This document shows, piece after piece, positions 25,217-35,003 of a DNA stretch of 55,440 nt. Below the pieces are notes generated by a model. It saw only the letters and a program-made list of their open reading frames with translations. It searched no databases and had not been told where the DNA came from. This stretch comes from Lysobacterales bacterium (GTDB lineage Bacteria > Pseudomonadota > Gammaproteobacteria > Xanthomonadales > Rhodanobacteraceae): assembly GCA_017305135.1 (NCBI GenBank), contig JAFKNA010000007.1, positions 1 to 55,440 of the forward strand. Direction: 5' to 3'. Each line of letters begins with the position of its first letter. Position 1 is the stretch's first letter. A program made the translations under genes and the position numbers.

Positions 25217-27034
25217 ATGAAAACCCCTGGCATGATTCCGCCCGATCCGCCCCCTGGCCGTCGCCTGCTGCGCGAGGCGCTGGCGCTGCTCGCCTGCGGC
25301 GTGCTCATCGTGCTGGCGATCGCGCGCCTCGATCCGGGCCTCGCCGCGGCCACGCTGCCGCGCGAGGGCCTGCTCGGCCTGGTACTGCTCAACGCGCTGC
25401 CGGCGCTGTGCCTCTATGCGCTGCTGGTCGGGCTGCTGCGGCGCGCCTTGCTGCCCGCCTGGCTGGTGCTGCTGGTGCTGGGCGGCCTGTTCGCCGCCAA
25501 CGCGAGGAAGCTCGCGATGCTGGAAACGCCGGTGCTGCCGGCCGATTTCCGCCTGTTCGCCGAGCCCGGCCCGGCGGTGGCGCTCCTCGCCCAGTACATC
25601 CACATGGACCTGCTGCACTGGCTGGCGCTGATCGGCGCGGCTGCCTTCACCGTGCTGCTGTTCCTGGAGCGCCGCCTCGCATTGCTGGCGCGCTGGCGCG
25701 CGCCGATCGTGGCCGTCCTCGCCGCCGGCCTGCTCGCTACGCTGGTGGCGGGAAGCTGGCCCTGGAACCGCCTGTACAACGCCCATGCGCTCGGCTTCCA
25801 GCCTTGGACGCTCAGCCAGAGCAGCCTGCGCACGGGGCTCGTCAACAGCCTGCTCCTCTACAACTGGCAGGTCGGCACGGGCGACGTGCCGAGCGGCGAC
25901 CGCGCCGCCGCGCTGGCCTTCCTGCACCGCCACGGCGCCGACCTGCGCGCGGCGCTCGATGCCGGCGCCGATGCGGCGACGCTGCCGGACATCGTCGTCG
26001 TGCAGAGCGAATCGCTGTTCGATCCGGCGCGTGTCAACGGCGTGCCGGAGGGCCGCTTCCTGCGCCAGCTCGACCGCCTGCGCAAGATCGCGACCAGCGG
26101 CGACATGCAGGTGCCGACCTTCGTCGGCGGCACCATCCGGACCGAGTTCGAGGTACTGACCGGCGCCCCGCTGGCGAGCCTTGGCGGCCTGCAGTATCCG
26201 TGGCTGGAACTGGCCCGCAGCGATTACCCGAACCTCGCCCGGCTCCTTGGCGAACGCGGCTACACGCGCACCGCGATCCATCCCAACGCGGCCGCGTTCT
26301 GGAACCGCGCGCGCACTTATCCCGCGCTCGGCTTCGAGCACTTCATCGACAGCAGCGAATTCGACCAGAACCGCATCGTCGGCCTGTTCCTGTCCGACGA
26401 GGCGATGACCGACCGCATCCTCGAGGAACTGGTCGACGAGGGTCCGCCGCAATTCCTGTTCGCGATCTCGATGGAGAACCACGGCCCGTTCGACTGGCGG
26501 CCGAACCTCGACCCGGAACGCCTGGCGGCGCTGCCGATGCCGGAGAAACTGGATGCGGGCGGGCGGCTCTGGTTCGGCAACTACCTGTACCTGCTGCATG
26601 ATGCGGACCACGAGCTGGGCCGCCTCGCCGGGGCGCTGCGGCAGCGCAAGCGGCGCAGCCTGCTGCTGTTCTACGGCGACCACCTGCCGGGCCTGGCGCC
26701 GGTATATTTCCAGCTTGGCTTCAAGGACGGGCGCGACGCCAGGGAGCAGCCCGTGCCCTGGCTGCTGCTGGACACCGCCAATCCGCACCCGGCGCGGCTG
26801 GACACCACCAGCTGGCTGCTGCCCGGGCTGCTGCTGCAGGCCGCCGGCGTCCACGACGATGCCTGGTTCAGCCTGCTCGCGACGCTCGCGCGCGATCCGG
26901 AGTTCGATCCGGACGACGCGGACGCGCGGAGCGGCATCGAGGCGCTGGCGCGCCTGCAACTCCATGGCGAACTCGCTCCGGTGCTGGAGGAGGCGATGGC
27001 CAGCGGCCGCCAGGACAACGGCGCGGGTTCCTGA
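25217..27034 (+). CDS. LTA synthase family sulfatase-fold membrane protein
   Basis: 605 residues. About five N-terminal membrane helices are followed by an extracytoplasmic sulfatase-fold domain. Signatures are DIVVVQSESLFD (metal-binding Glu), the nucleophile segment GGTIRTEFEVLTG with a Thr near residue 305 as in LtaS, ISMENHGPFDW, and YGDHLPG (metal-binding Asp-His). The family transfers phosphoglycerol groups from phospholipid to a glycan. In Gram-negative bacteria the acceptor is usually a periplasmic glucan (OpgB-like) or another envelope glycan, not teichoic acid. The chosen ATG follows a longer frame without a good ribosome binding site. It is divergent from the regulator gene and converges on the DUF748 gene. 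Confidence 0.85.
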   Translation: MKTPGMIPPDPPPGRRLLREALALLACGVLIVLAIARLDPGLAAATLPREGLLGLVLLNALPALCLYALLVGLLRRALLPAWLVLLVLGGLFAANARKLAMLETPVLPADFRLFAEPGPAVALLAQYIHMDLLHWLALIGAAAFTVLLFLERRLALLARWRAPIVAVLAAGLLATLVAGSWPWNRLYNAHALGFQPWTLSQSSLRTGLVNSLLLYNWQVGTGDVPSGDRAAALAFLHRHGADLRAALDAGADAATLPDIVVVQSESLFDPARVNGVPEGRFLRQLDRLRKIATSGDMQVPTFVGGTIRTEFEVLTGAPLASLGGLQYPWLELARSDYPNLARLLGERGYTRTAIHPNAAAFWNRARTYPALGFEHFIDSSEFDQNRIVGLFLSDEAMTDRILEELVDEGPPQFLFAISMENHGPFDWRPNLDPERLAALPMPEKLDAGGRLWFGNYLYLLHDADHELGRLAGALRQRKRRSLLLFYGDHLPGLAPVYFQLGFKDGRDAREQPVPWLLLDTANPHPARLDTTSWLLPGLLLQAAGVHDDAWFSLLATLARDPEFDPDDADARSGIEALARLQLHGELAPVLEEAMASGRQDNGAGS

Positions 27035-27044
27035 GCGGAACGGC

Positions 27045-28130
27045 TCAGCCTTCCCCGTCGTCCGGGGAGCGTGTCGGCAGGCGCTCGAACTTCGGCTTGA
27101 ACGCCTCCACGAAGGCGTTGCGCAGGATCGCCACGATCGCCTGCCAGGCGCTGGTCTTCGTATCGCCGATGCGGCCGTGGATCTCCACGCGGGTCGCGAA
27201 CTGATCCAGGCGCTGGTTCTTGAAGAGGTTCTCGATGCCGCCGGCGAGCGCCTCCCAGGCGATCTGCAGCGGGTTCTTGCCCTTCTCCTCGACGTCGGAC
27301 TTCCAGTTGAAGATCTCCACGTCGCGGAACAGCGGCTTGGCGTAGCCATCGAGCTGGCCCTCGCGCGCCTTCAGTTCCATCACGAAGTCGCCGCTGCCCT
27401 TTTCGACGTCGAGCTTGGCGTAGGCCTGCAGCAGGTCGTTGGCGCGGGTGAGGTCGATGCCGGTCACCTTCACCCGGAAGTCGAAATCGGTGAGGTCGCC
27501 AAGCGGATCGAAGTCGGCGCTGGTTTCCAGCGGCGCATTGCCAAGGATCTTCGCCGTGGCCTCCAAATGCGCCGGGCGTGCTCCGTTCGCGCGCACGTTG
27601 CTCAGGTTGGTGACGACGCCGTCGACGGCCGTGGCCATCAGGTCGACGCGCGGCTCGGAAGCGAAGTTGCGGAAATGCACGCTGCCCTGGTGCACGTTCA
27701 CCTCATCCAGGCGGATCGGCAGCAGTTCCTCCAGCTGCCGGCGCCAGTCGACGCCGGTGCCGCTCTGGTTGTTCTTGCCGGGCCCGTCGACGAAGTTGAC
27801 CTGCGGCTGCTCGAAATCGACCGTGGCGACGATGCCGCCATGGAGCAGCGCCCGCCAGCTCACCGCCAGGTCGATGCGCGGCGCCGCGAGCAGCGGGACC
27901 GGCAGCTTGCCATCGACGCGCTCGATGCGCAGGTCGTGGATCGAATAGGCGCCACGCCACAGGTGCAGGGAGACCGAGTCCAGTTCGCCGTGGTAATCGC
28001 CCATGCGGTCGAGCTTCGAATTGACGTAGCTCGCCACCCAGCCGGCCAGCAGCAGGCGCACGATCACCAGCACCACGACCACCACGGCGAGGCTGATCCA
28101 GAGCCGGCGGTGGCGCGTCCAGGCACTCAT
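27045..28130 (-). CDS. DUF748 domain (AsmA-like) envelope protein
   Basis: 361 residues from the ATG that overlaps the YihY stop by 4 bp. An N-terminal membrane anchor (LWISLAVVVVVLVIVRLLLAGWV) leads into a beta-rich periplasmic domain of the DUF748/AsmA type: LDSVSLHLWRGAYSIHDLRIERVDGKLPVPLLAAPRIDLAVSW, then FEQPQVNFVDGP. Relatives are thought to contribute to lipid transport or envelope maintenance. It is last in a DUF883-YihY-DUF748 run on one strand. The longer upstream frame is only the YihY gene read in another frame. Confidence 0.85.
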   Translation of the reverse strand: MSAWTRHRRLWISLAVVVVVLVIVRLLLAGWVASYVNSKLDRMGDYHGELDSVSLHLWRGAYSIHDLRIERVDGKLPVPLLAAPRIDLAVSWRALLHGGIVATVDFEQPQVNFVDGPGKNNQSGTGVDWRRQLEELLPIRLDEVNVHQGSVHFRNFASEPRVDLMATAVDGVVTNLSNVRANGARPAHLEATAKILGNAPLETSADFDPLGDLTDFDFRVKVTGIDLTRANDLLQAYAKLDVEKGSGDFVMELKAREGQLDGYAKPLFRDVEIFNWKSDVEEKGKNPLQIAWEALAGGIENLFKNQRLDQFATRVEIHGRIGDTKTSAWQAIVAILRNAFVEAFKPKFERLPTRSPDDGEG

Positions 28131-29050
28131 CGCCGCGGCTCGCAGACCTGCGCGTGCGGCGAAGGCACGATGCGCTCGCCGCGTTCGGCGAGCCAGCCCT
28201 TGACCAGCTCGGCGCCGAAGAAGAACACCGTGCCCGAGTAGTACACCCACACCAGCAGCACCACCAGAGACCCGGCCGCGCCATAGGCGCCGCCGACGTT
28301 GCCGTGGGCGAGATAGACGCCGATCAGGGCCTTGCCGGCGGCGAACAGGATGCCGGTCACCAGCCCGCCGAATGCGGCATGGCGCCATGGCATGTGCACG
28401 TCCGGAAGATAGCGGAACAGCACCATGAACAGGCCGACGAACACCGCCGCGGTGATCACCTGGTTGAGGGCATCCCAGACCAGCCCGCTGCTCTCCAGGA
28501 ACAGTCCCAGCGCGGAGCTGACGAACAGCGATACCAGCAGCACGAACACCGCCGACAGGATCACGCCCATCGACAGTACGCGCCGGCGCAGCCAGCCCCA
28601 GATCGCGTTGGTCGGATGCGCCTCGACGTTCCAGATGCGGTTCAGCGAGGTCTGCAGCTGCGCGAATACGGTGGTGGCGCCGACCAGCGCGGTGGCGATC
28701 GCGACGTAGCCCGCGATGCTGCCGAGTTCCGGGCGGCTCTTGGCGCTGTCGACCACGACCTTCGCCGCTTCGCGCGCATCGTCACCCGCGAGGCGGCCGA
28801 TCTCGCCCAGCATCACGTCCTGGGTGCCGGGCGCGATACTCGAGGAGGCCCACACCAGCAGCACCAGCAGGGGCGCGAAGGAGAGGAGGGTGTAGAACGC
28901 CAGCGCCGCGGCCAGCGTCATGACCTCGTCCTGGCCGAAATCGTGCAGGACACGCAATGCCACCCGCGCCGGAAACAGCGTGCGCCAGCCGCGCTCCGGT
29001 TCAGTTTCGGCTGCCTTTCCCGCCGACCCCTCTTCCTGGCATTCGTCCAT
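28127..29050 (-). CDS. YihY/BrkB family inner-membrane protein
   Basis: 307 residues with six predicted membrane helices. Family marks are MTLAAALAFYTLLSFAPLLVLL, a GATTVFAQLQTSLNRIWNVE segment, FRYLPDVHMPWRHAAFGGLVTGILFAAGKALIGVYL, and a terminal YGAAGSLVVLLVWVYYSGTVFFFGAELVKG. The family was once called RNase BN in error; its function is unknown. It is translationally coupled to the DUF748 gene (ATGA) and lies 12 bp after the DUF883 gene. Confidence 0.93.
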   Translation of the reverse strand: MDECQEEGSAGKAAETEPERGWRTLFPARVALRVLHDFGQDEVMTLAAALAFYTLLSFAPLLVLLVWASSSIAPGTQDVMLGEIGRLAGDDAREAAKVVVDSAKSRPELGSIAGYVAIATALVGATTVFAQLQTSLNRIWNVEAHPTNAIWGWLRRRVLSMGVILSAVFVLLVSLFVSSALGLFLESSGLVWDALNQVITAAVFVGLFMVLFRYLPDVHMPWRHAAFGGLVTGILFAAGKALIGVYLAHGNVGGAYGAAGSLVVLLVWVYYSGTVFFFGAELVKGWLAERGERIVPSPHAQVCEPRR

Positions 29051-29062
29051 GCCGCCCCCGCG

Positions 29063-29410
29063 TCAGTGGCGGCGCGAGAGCAGTGCACCCAGGGCCAGCC
29101 CGACGCCGGCGGCAATGGCCATGGCGCCGAACGGGCGCTCGCGGACGCCTTCCTGCACCTGGGCGCGACCCTGGTGCAGGCGCCGGCGGGTCATCTCGCC
29201 GGTCTCCGCCAGGTGCTCGCGTGCGTTCTCGGCGGCGTGGGCGATCCTGCGCTTGGCCATGCGCGCCTGCACGCGCGCCTTGCGGCCCAGCCGCCGTGCG
29301 GCCTGGCCCACTTCCTCGCGGCCGTCTTCGGCGTGGGCAGCCGCCTCACGCAGCCGATCGCTGGCGTCTTCCACGGCGTCGGTCACCTTGCCGTTCTGGT
29401 CGATGTTCAT
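29063..29410 (-). CDS. DUF883 (YqjD/ElaB-like) membrane-tethered protein
   Basis: 115 residues. A long charged amphipathic helix (DASDRLREAAAHAEDGREEVGQAARRL...) ends in a C-terminal membrane segment (RPFGAMAIAAGVGLALGALLSRR), the layout of the YqjD/ElaB family. In E. coli these tail-anchored proteins bind ribosomes in stationary phase and are RpoS-controlled; whether that holds here is inference. A GAGGAG ribosome binding site precedes the ATG. Confidence 0.88.
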   Translation of the reverse strand: MNIDQNGKVTDAVEDASDRLREAAAHAEDGREEVGQAARRLGRKARVQARMAKRRIAHAAENAREHLAETGEMTRRRLHQGRAQVQEGVRERPFGAMAIAAGVGLALGALLSRRH

Positions 29411-29484
29411 CGGGGGCTCCTCTGGCTCGGATGGCCTTGGAGTCTCCCCCGCGCGGGCTTAAGGCAGGATGAGTCGGGTGGAGC

Positions 29485-29628
29485 CGGGAATGGGGAATCG
29501 GGAATCGGGAATCGCAGGAGCTGGCTTGCCCTGCTCCACTGCGCATCACGTACACCAGCGGGCGCAAAAGGAAGGATGGCGCAGCCGCGCCCTGGACCAT
29601 TCCCGATTCCCTACTCCCGATTCCCGGA
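29485..29628. repeat. Inverted pair of 7-bp tandem arrays at the recD end
   Basis: The left arm (29485-29514) is four to five head-to-tail heptamers of the type GGGAAT[CG]. The right arm (29599-29628) is the same array inverted (ATTCCCG/ATTCCCT). They flank 84 bp without a gene. The right arm encodes the last residues of RecD, ESGNRE and the stop. Confidence 0.85.
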
Positions 29629-31422
29629 CTCCAGCAGGCGCGGCTGCAGGCCGCCGCTGCGGTTGACTTCGGTGGCGAGGGCGGTGGCGAGCACATCGGG
29701 GCTTGCCCACAGCCCCACGGCCTCACGCGCGCGCGAGACGCCGGTGTAGAGGAGCTGGCGCGACAGGATGCGGCTGTCCGCGCGTGGTGGCAGCAGCACC
29801 GCGGCGTGGCGGTATTCCGAGCCCTGGCTCTTGTGGATGGTGATGGCGAAGGCGCCCTCATGCGCCGGCAGCGTGTGCGGGGCGAAGCTGCGCAGGCCGG
29901 CGTCTTCCGCGGCCCCGAACCAGACCCGCAGCGTGCCATCGGCAGCGGCGAGGCAGATGCCGACGTCGCCATTGAAGAGTCCCGCGGCGTAGTCGTTGCG
30001 GGTGATGATGACGGCGCGCCCCGCATACCACCCGCTGCCGGACGGCACGCCCCAGGCGCGGCGCAGCGCCGCCTCGATGGCGGCGTTGAGGGCGACCGCG
30101 CCGAACGGCCCCTCGCGCAGGGCGCTCAGGAGCTGGCGCTCGGCCAAGGCCGCCAGCGCGGCGTGCGCGGCCTCCTCTGCGGATGCCGGGGTGGCGCCGT
30201 GGTCTCCCGGCTGAGGCAGGCCGCGCAGGACGGGATCGGCGGCCAGCGCGGCGGCCCATCCCGCGATGCGCTGGCGGAGCTGGCGCTCGTCGGCGACCGG
30301 GTGCAGCGCCGCGGCACCGCCGGCGGCGCGCACCGCGGCGGCGAGCGCGGCGGCATCGCCGCCACGCACCGCCTCGTTGATCGCGACCAGTTCGCGCTCT
30401 GCGCGGAAGCTGTGCGCAAGCCGCAGGAGATCCCCCCGCGGCGCCGCCTCGAAGGCACCGACCAGGTCCAGCAGCACGGAACCGGTGGCGACCGAGGTGA
30501 GCTGGTCGGCATCGCCGACCAGCACCAGCGTCGCATCCGGACGCACCGCGGCCAGCAGGCAGCGCAGCATGGCGAGGTCGATCATCGAGGCCTCGTCGAC
30601 CACCACGACGTCGGCGGCGATCGGGTCGCGCGCCGAGCGGCGGAAGGCGTTCCGCCACGGCTGGTAGCCGAGCAGGCGATGCACGGTGAGCGCCTCGCCA
30701 TCGGGGATGGCGTCGAGCAGCGGCTGCCAGTCCGGCGGCAGCGGCAACGCCGGATGGCCGAGGAGGTTCTGCTTGCCCTGGCGCAGCGACTGCACCAGCC
30801 GCTGCGCGGCCTTGCCGGTCGGCGCGGCAATGCGGATGGCGAGTGGCTGGCCCGCCTGGCGCTGCAACATCAGCAGCATGCGCAGCACCGTGGTGGTCTT
30901 GCCAGTGCCGGGACCGCCGGTCAGCACGAACAGGCGCTTGCCGCAGACCGAGCGCACCGCTTCGCGCTGCGGCTGCACCTCGGCGCGGCGCTCGCCGTGG
31001 AACAGGGCGTCGAGGTCGGCCTGCAGCTCCGTCGCGGCCGGGGCAGCGCTCGAAGCGGCGCGGCGCGCCTGCACGTGCATGGCCGCGGAGCATTCATCGG
31101 CATGGTTGCGCCAGAGGTAGAAGCGCCCCGCCGCGTCGAGTGCGAACGGGCGCACGCCCCCGTCCGCGCCGCTGGCCACCAACGGCTCCTCGCGCAGCTG
31201 CGCGATGTCCGCCGGGTCAATGGGCGGCATGCCGTGGCGGCCGCTCGCCAGCGGCAGGGCGGCATCTCCATGGCCTTCGGCGAGGCTGGCCCAGGCCGCG
31301 GTTTCGGCGAGCAGCGGGCTGCCGCCATGACGGATCACCCAGCGATGCACCAGCCGGTCGAGCGGGCGCCAGGCTTCGACCGCCATCTCGCCCGCGCTGC
31401 GCGTGAAGGGGCTTGCGTTCAT
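29611..31422 (-). CDS. recD: Exodeoxyribonuclease V subunit alpha (RecD)
   Basis: 603 residues. SF1B helicase motifs are present: Walker A VLTGGPGTGKTTT at residues 168-177, IAAPTGKAAQRL, motif II VVVDEASMIDLAM, VLVGDADQLTSVATGSVL, and late motifs ITRNDY, AITIHKSQGSEY and LLYTGVSRAR. It is the 5'-to-3' motor of RecBCD, which processes double-strand ends and creates recombination substrates at Chi. The ATG overlaps the recB stop by 4 bp. The last six residues and stop are encoded by a heptamer repeat, so the natural C-terminus may have been altered slightly. Confidence 0.96.
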   Translation of the reverse strand: MNASPFTRSAGEMAVEAWRPLDRLVHRWVIRHGGSPLLAETAAWASLAEGHGDAALPLASGRHGMPPIDPADIAQLREEPLVASGADGGVRPFALDAAGRFYLWRNHADECSAAMHVQARRAASSAAPAATELQADLDALFHGERRAEVQPQREAVRSVCGKRLFVLTGGPGTGKTTTVLRMLLMLQRQAGQPLAIRIAAPTGKAAQRLVQSLRQGKQNLLGHPALPLPPDWQPLLDAIPDGEALTVHRLLGYQPWRNAFRRSARDPIAADVVVVDEASMIDLAMLRCLLAAVRPDATLVLVGDADQLTSVATGSVLLDLVGAFEAAPRGDLLRLAHSFRAERELVAINEAVRGGDAAALAAAVRAAGGAAALHPVADERQLRQRIAGWAAALAADPVLRGLPQPGDHGATPASAEEAAHAALAALAERQLLSALREGPFGAVALNAAIEAALRRAWGVPSGSGWYAGRAVIITRNDYAAGLFNGDVGICLAAADGTLRVWFGAAEDAGLRSFAPHTLPAHEGAFAITIHKSQGSEYRHAAVLLPPRADSRILSRQLLYTGVSRAREAVGLWASPDVLATALATEVNRSGGLQPRLLESGNRE

Positions 31423-34400
31423 GCCGCCTCCCTGGCGCGGGATACCCCGGCCAGAACGCGATCGACCGCATCCAGCAAGTCGTCGTCGAAGCGGCGCGAC
31501 CAGAGGCCAAGCGCCGGCTGCGCCGGGTCGATGCCGGCCGCGCGCACGAAGAGATAGATCGTCTCGCCGAGTTGCTCACTGCGCCGATAGGCCGGCAGGC
31601 GCTGGCGGAGATAGCGATCCACCGCGATGGTGTAGAGCAAGGCCTGGAAGCGGTAATGGTGCTTGTCCATGAGGCGCTCCAGCGCCGCCGGGGCGTAGTC
31701 GGCGAGCTGCTCGCCGCCGCCGCTGAGGTTGGTCTTGTAGTCGAGCACGTGGAAACGCCCGCCGTGTCCGAAGACGAGGTCGATCTTGCCACTCAGGTAC
31801 CCGCGCAGCGTTGCCAGCGGCGACTCCGGCACGAAGTCGCAGGCGCGGCGGAGCGCCGCCAGCGAGACTTCGTCGAGCACGAAGCTGAAGGCCATCTCGG
31901 CGATCTGGGCGGCGGCAGGCAGGGCACCGAGTCGTGGCGAACCGGCACGGCCGGGCAGGAGGGGCACGGCCAGGGTCGCGTCCAGCCGCGCCGCCAGCTG
32001 CCGGCCCGCTTCGTCGGCGTCCAGCGCGCCCAGGCGCACCCCTTCGTCGCGGAGGCAGGCCGTGACGAGCGCGCATTGATCGGCCATTGGCGTGCCGATG
32101 GCGCGGCGCTCGTACATCGCATGCACCGCGTGCCCGAACTCGATGCCGGCGAGCGGCCGCAGCAGGGCGAGCTCAGGGTGCGGCGACCCGCGCGGCGGTT
32201 CCGCCGCGAACGGGTCGTCCACATCATCCGCCTCGTCCAGCGCTTCCTCGTCGCTCGCCGCGCGCTCGTCGCTGGCGAGGTGGCGCGCGCCATTGGCGAG
32301 CGCGGAGAAGCTGTAGTGGGATTCGAACGGCACCGGCGCGGGCTCGCCGCGCACCTTGCGCCCGGCGTCTGCCGGCGCGGCCGGTGCCTGCCATTCGCGC
32401 TGTTTCCAGCTCCACTCGCCCTCGTGCCAGGCGACGCCATCCAGGTGCTTCTCCTTGCCCGAGGCCAGCAGCTTCTCGAGCATCGCATCGAGGGGCGAGC
32501 GTTCGGGATCGATGCCGGGATCCTTTGAATTGCCGTCCTTGCGACGTCCCGGCGGAAGTGCGTACACGTGGCAGGCATGGCGGGCGCGGGTGAGGGCGAC
32601 GTACAGGAGGCGGAAGCGTTCGTCCTGGCCTTCCTGACGGTAGATCTCGAGCGCCGTCCGGCCGAAGGCGAGCACGCGCCTTCCTTCGGCATCGTGGATC
32701 ACGGCGAGCTTGTCCTTGCCGTTGTGGCAATTCGCCCACATGAGCGGCAGCAGCACGACGTCGAATTCCAGCCCCTTGCTCGCGTGCAGCGTCATCAGCG
32801 TGACCCGCGCGGCGTCGGACTCGATGCGCAGTTGCTGCTCCTCCGCGGCGTCGCCGCCCTGCCCCTTGCCAGCGCGCTCGCGCGCCAGCCAGGCAAGGAG
32901 CTGCTCACGGCCCGGCAGCGCGTCGCTGCGCGCCTGCAGCAGTTCGCCGAGGTGGCGGATGTCGGTCAGCGCGCGCTCGTGGTCGGGGCGGGCGAAAAGC
33001 CGCGCCCTCGCGTGCTCCACCAGGCGCTGCACCACGGCCAGCACGCCGCGCTCGCGCCAGAGTTCGTCGAGCGCGGCGAAGGCCGCCGCGTGCCGTTGCC
33101 AGGCGGCGGCTTCGGCGCCGAGCCCGCGCAGATCCTGGTAATCGAGCCCCCCGAAAGGCGTGGCGAGCGCAGCGCGCAGCGCGCCTTCGTCGCGGTGGTT
33201 CAGCACCGCGTGCAGCACCAGCTGCAGTTCCCGCGCCCAGGCGCAGTCGAAAACGCCGGCCTTGCTGGAGGAGACGCAGGGCACCTTGCGGGTCTCGAGC
33301 TTCGCGCGCAGGTCCGCGACATCGTCGTTCTTCGGCAGCAGCACGGTGATGTTGCCCGGCGCAAGCGGCTGCCCGCCGATGGCATGGCCACCGGAAAGGA
33401 GCGCCACGATCTGGTTGGCGCAGGCTTCGAGCGCCGCCTCGCGCCGCGCCGGCGCCTTGTCCGGCGGCTCGGGCCAGTAGTGGAATTCGAGCGGCCTCGC
33501 GCAAGCCTTGCCCCCGGTCGTGTACGGCGCCGCGCCGCGGCCCTGCGCGGTGACGGCCTCGTAGCGGATCTCGTGCGCGTGGTCGGTCGAGAGCTCCAGG
33601 CCCGCCGTGGCGTAGAGCGCGTTCAGCGCTCCGACCAGCGCCCCGGCGGAACGGAAGTTGGTGGTGAGCGCGAGGCCATCGGTGGCCACCCGGCGCGCGG
33701 CGAGATAGGCGTGGATGTCGCCACCACGGAAGCGGTAGATGGCCTGCTTGGGGTCGCCGATCATCACCAGCCGCCCGCGCAAGGCGGCGCCGGGCGCCTC
33801 GCGGTAGATGCGGTCGAGGATGCCGTACTGCAGCGCATCGGTGTCCTGGAACTCGTCGACCAGGGCCACCGGCCAGGTCTCGAACAGGCGATCGGCGAGA
33901 TTGCCGCTCGACGCGGCAAGCGCTTCGTGCACGCGTTCGATCAGGGCGTCGAAGGTGAGGCGGCCAGTCGCGGCGAGGCGCTGGCGCAGCTGCGTGCGGA
34001 GTGCGGCGGCGCACTCGGCGAGGGCACGGGCGAGGGGCTGCTTCTCGAGCTGGCTCAATATGCCAGCGGCACGTTCGGCGAATTCGAGTACCTGCGGATA
34101 GCTGCCTGCCGCAATCGATTCAGGGCGAAGATCCTTGTCTATCGTGCGAGCCAACGCGTCATCGATCCGGCCGACCAGCGCTGCCGCATCGTGTGCGCCA
34201 TCGCTTTGATCAATGTGATCGGCCAGGGCCAGCAGGCTGGTGCGCAGTTTCGCGTTGCTGCGGGTGAATGATGTCGCATCGACCCAGTCACGCAGCCAGC
34301 GCGCCTTGGCTGGATCCATGAAGCCAGCCACCGCCTGGTCATCCAGCACGGCAACCCCGACGCCCGGCTGCATTGCGCAGCGGAGGTGCCTGCGCAGGCC

Positions 34401-35003
34401 GTCCCGTTTGCACTCGATGAGCGCCTGCTGCTCCGCGGTCGGCTCCCCGCCCGCCTGCACCAGGCGCCGCCATGCGTCGTCGAAGAGCTCGTCCTCGACC
34501 GCGGAGGCATCCACCAGCTCGCCAAGCTCGAAGCCCATGCCGCAGTCGAACGGGAAATCGGTGAGGATGTGCCGGCACAGGCTGTGCAGGGTGCCGATCG
34601 GGGCGAGGTCCAGATCGGCGAGCGCAAGGCGCAGCCGCGTGGCATCGGCCCGCGCCGCGCCGGCGTCGAAGCCGCCGCCGTCATCCGCCCAGCGCTTCGC
34701 CAGCCAGGCGAGGTCCGCTTCCGTTCCTTGCGGCGTTTCATTGCGCACGGCCAGCGCCAGCGCCCAGCCGATGCGGCCGCGGATGCGCTCGCGCAACTCG
34801 CCGGCGGCGGCATCGGTGAAGGTCGTCACCACGATCCGGCGCGGCCCGAGCCCCTGCTCCAGCAGCAGGCGCAGGTACAGCACCGAGATGGTCCAGGTCT
34901 TGCCGGTGCCGGCGCTGGCCTCGATCAGGCTGCGCCCGCCGCGGCCGAGCGCGAGGTCGCTCCAGCACGGGACCTGCAGCGGCGTGCTTGCGTCCTTGCT
35001 CAT
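31419..35003 (-). CDS. recB: Exodeoxyribonuclease V subunit beta (RecB)
   Basis: 1194 residues, full length. The UvrD-type SF1A helicase starts with IEASAGTGKTWTIS (residues 28-40) and VVTTFTDAAAGELRERI. Motif II region LVDEFQDTDALQYGIL, MIGDPKQAIYRFRGGDI, motif V LMTLHASKGLEFDVVLLP and LLYVALTRARHACHVY follow. The C-terminal nuclease domain carries GKIDLVFGHGGRFHVLDYKTNL, with the D...D-Y-K catalytic core near residue 1090. It provides the 3'-to-5' motor and the only nuclease of RecBCD. It overlaps recC and recD by 4 bp each, so all three are coupled. Confidence 0.97.
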   Translation of the reverse strand: MSKDASTPLQVPCWSDLALGRGGRSLIEASAGTGKTWTISVLYLRLLLEQGLGPRRIVVTTFTDAAAGELRERIRGRIGWALALAVRNETPQGTEADLAWLAKRWADDGGGFDAGAARADATRLRLALADLDLAPIGTLHSLCRHILTDFPFDCGMGFELGELVDASAVEDELFDDAWRRLVQAGGEPTAEQQALIECKRDGLRRHLRCAMQPGVGVAVLDDQAVAGFMDPAKARWLRDWVDATSFTRSNAKLRTSLLALADHIDQSDGAHDAAALVGRIDDALARTIDKDLRPESIAAGSYPQVLEFAERAAGILSQLEKQPLARALAECAAALRTQLRQRLAATGRLTFDALIERVHEALAASSGNLADRLFETWPVALVDEFQDTDALQYGILDRIYREAPGAALRGRLVMIGDPKQAIYRFRGGDIHAYLAARRVATDGLALTTNFRSAGALVGALNALYATAGLELSTDHAHEIRYEAVTAQGRGAAPYTTGGKACARPLEFHYWPEPPDKAPARREAALEACANQIVALLSGGHAIGGQPLAPGNITVLLPKNDDVADLRAKLETRKVPCVSSSKAGVFDCAWARELQLVLHAVLNHRDEGALRAALATPFGGLDYQDLRGLGAEAAAWQRHAAAFAALDELWRERGVLAVVQRLVEHARARLFARPDHERALTDIRHLGELLQARSDALPGREQLLAWLARERAGKGQGGDAAEEQQLRIESDAARVTLMTLHASKGLEFDVVLLPLMWANCHNGKDKLAVIHDAEGRRVLAFGRTALEIYRQEGQDERFRLLYVALTRARHACHVYALPPGRRKDGNSKDPGIDPERSPLDAMLEKLLASGKEKHLDGVAWHEGEWSWKQREWQAPAAPADAGRKVRGEPAPVPFESHYSFSALANGARHLASDERAASDEEALDEADDVDDPFAAEPPRGSPHPELALLRPLAGIEFGHAVHAMYERRAIGTPMADQCALVTACLRDEGVRLGALDADEAGRQLAARLDATLAVPLLPGRAGSPRLGALPAAAQIAEMAFSFVLDEVSLAALRRACDFVPESPLATLRGYLSGKIDLVFGHGGRFHVLDYKTNLSGGGEQLADYAPAALERLMDKHHYRFQALLYTIAVDRYLRQRLPAYRRSEQLGETIYLFVRAAGIDPAQPALGLWSRRFDDDLLDAVDRVLAGVSRAREAA

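Noticed and set aside
27034-27045. Possible teichoic acid synthesis because of the LTA synthase family match
   Set aside because: All other genes (LPS ligase, DsbD, RecBCD, GlnE) indicate a Gram-negative envelope, where relatives act on other glycans.
24989-27349. 786-codon minus-strand open frame over the LTA-synthase-like gene
   Set aside because: The plus strand encodes a clear sulfatase-fold protein; this frame is its low-complexity shadow.
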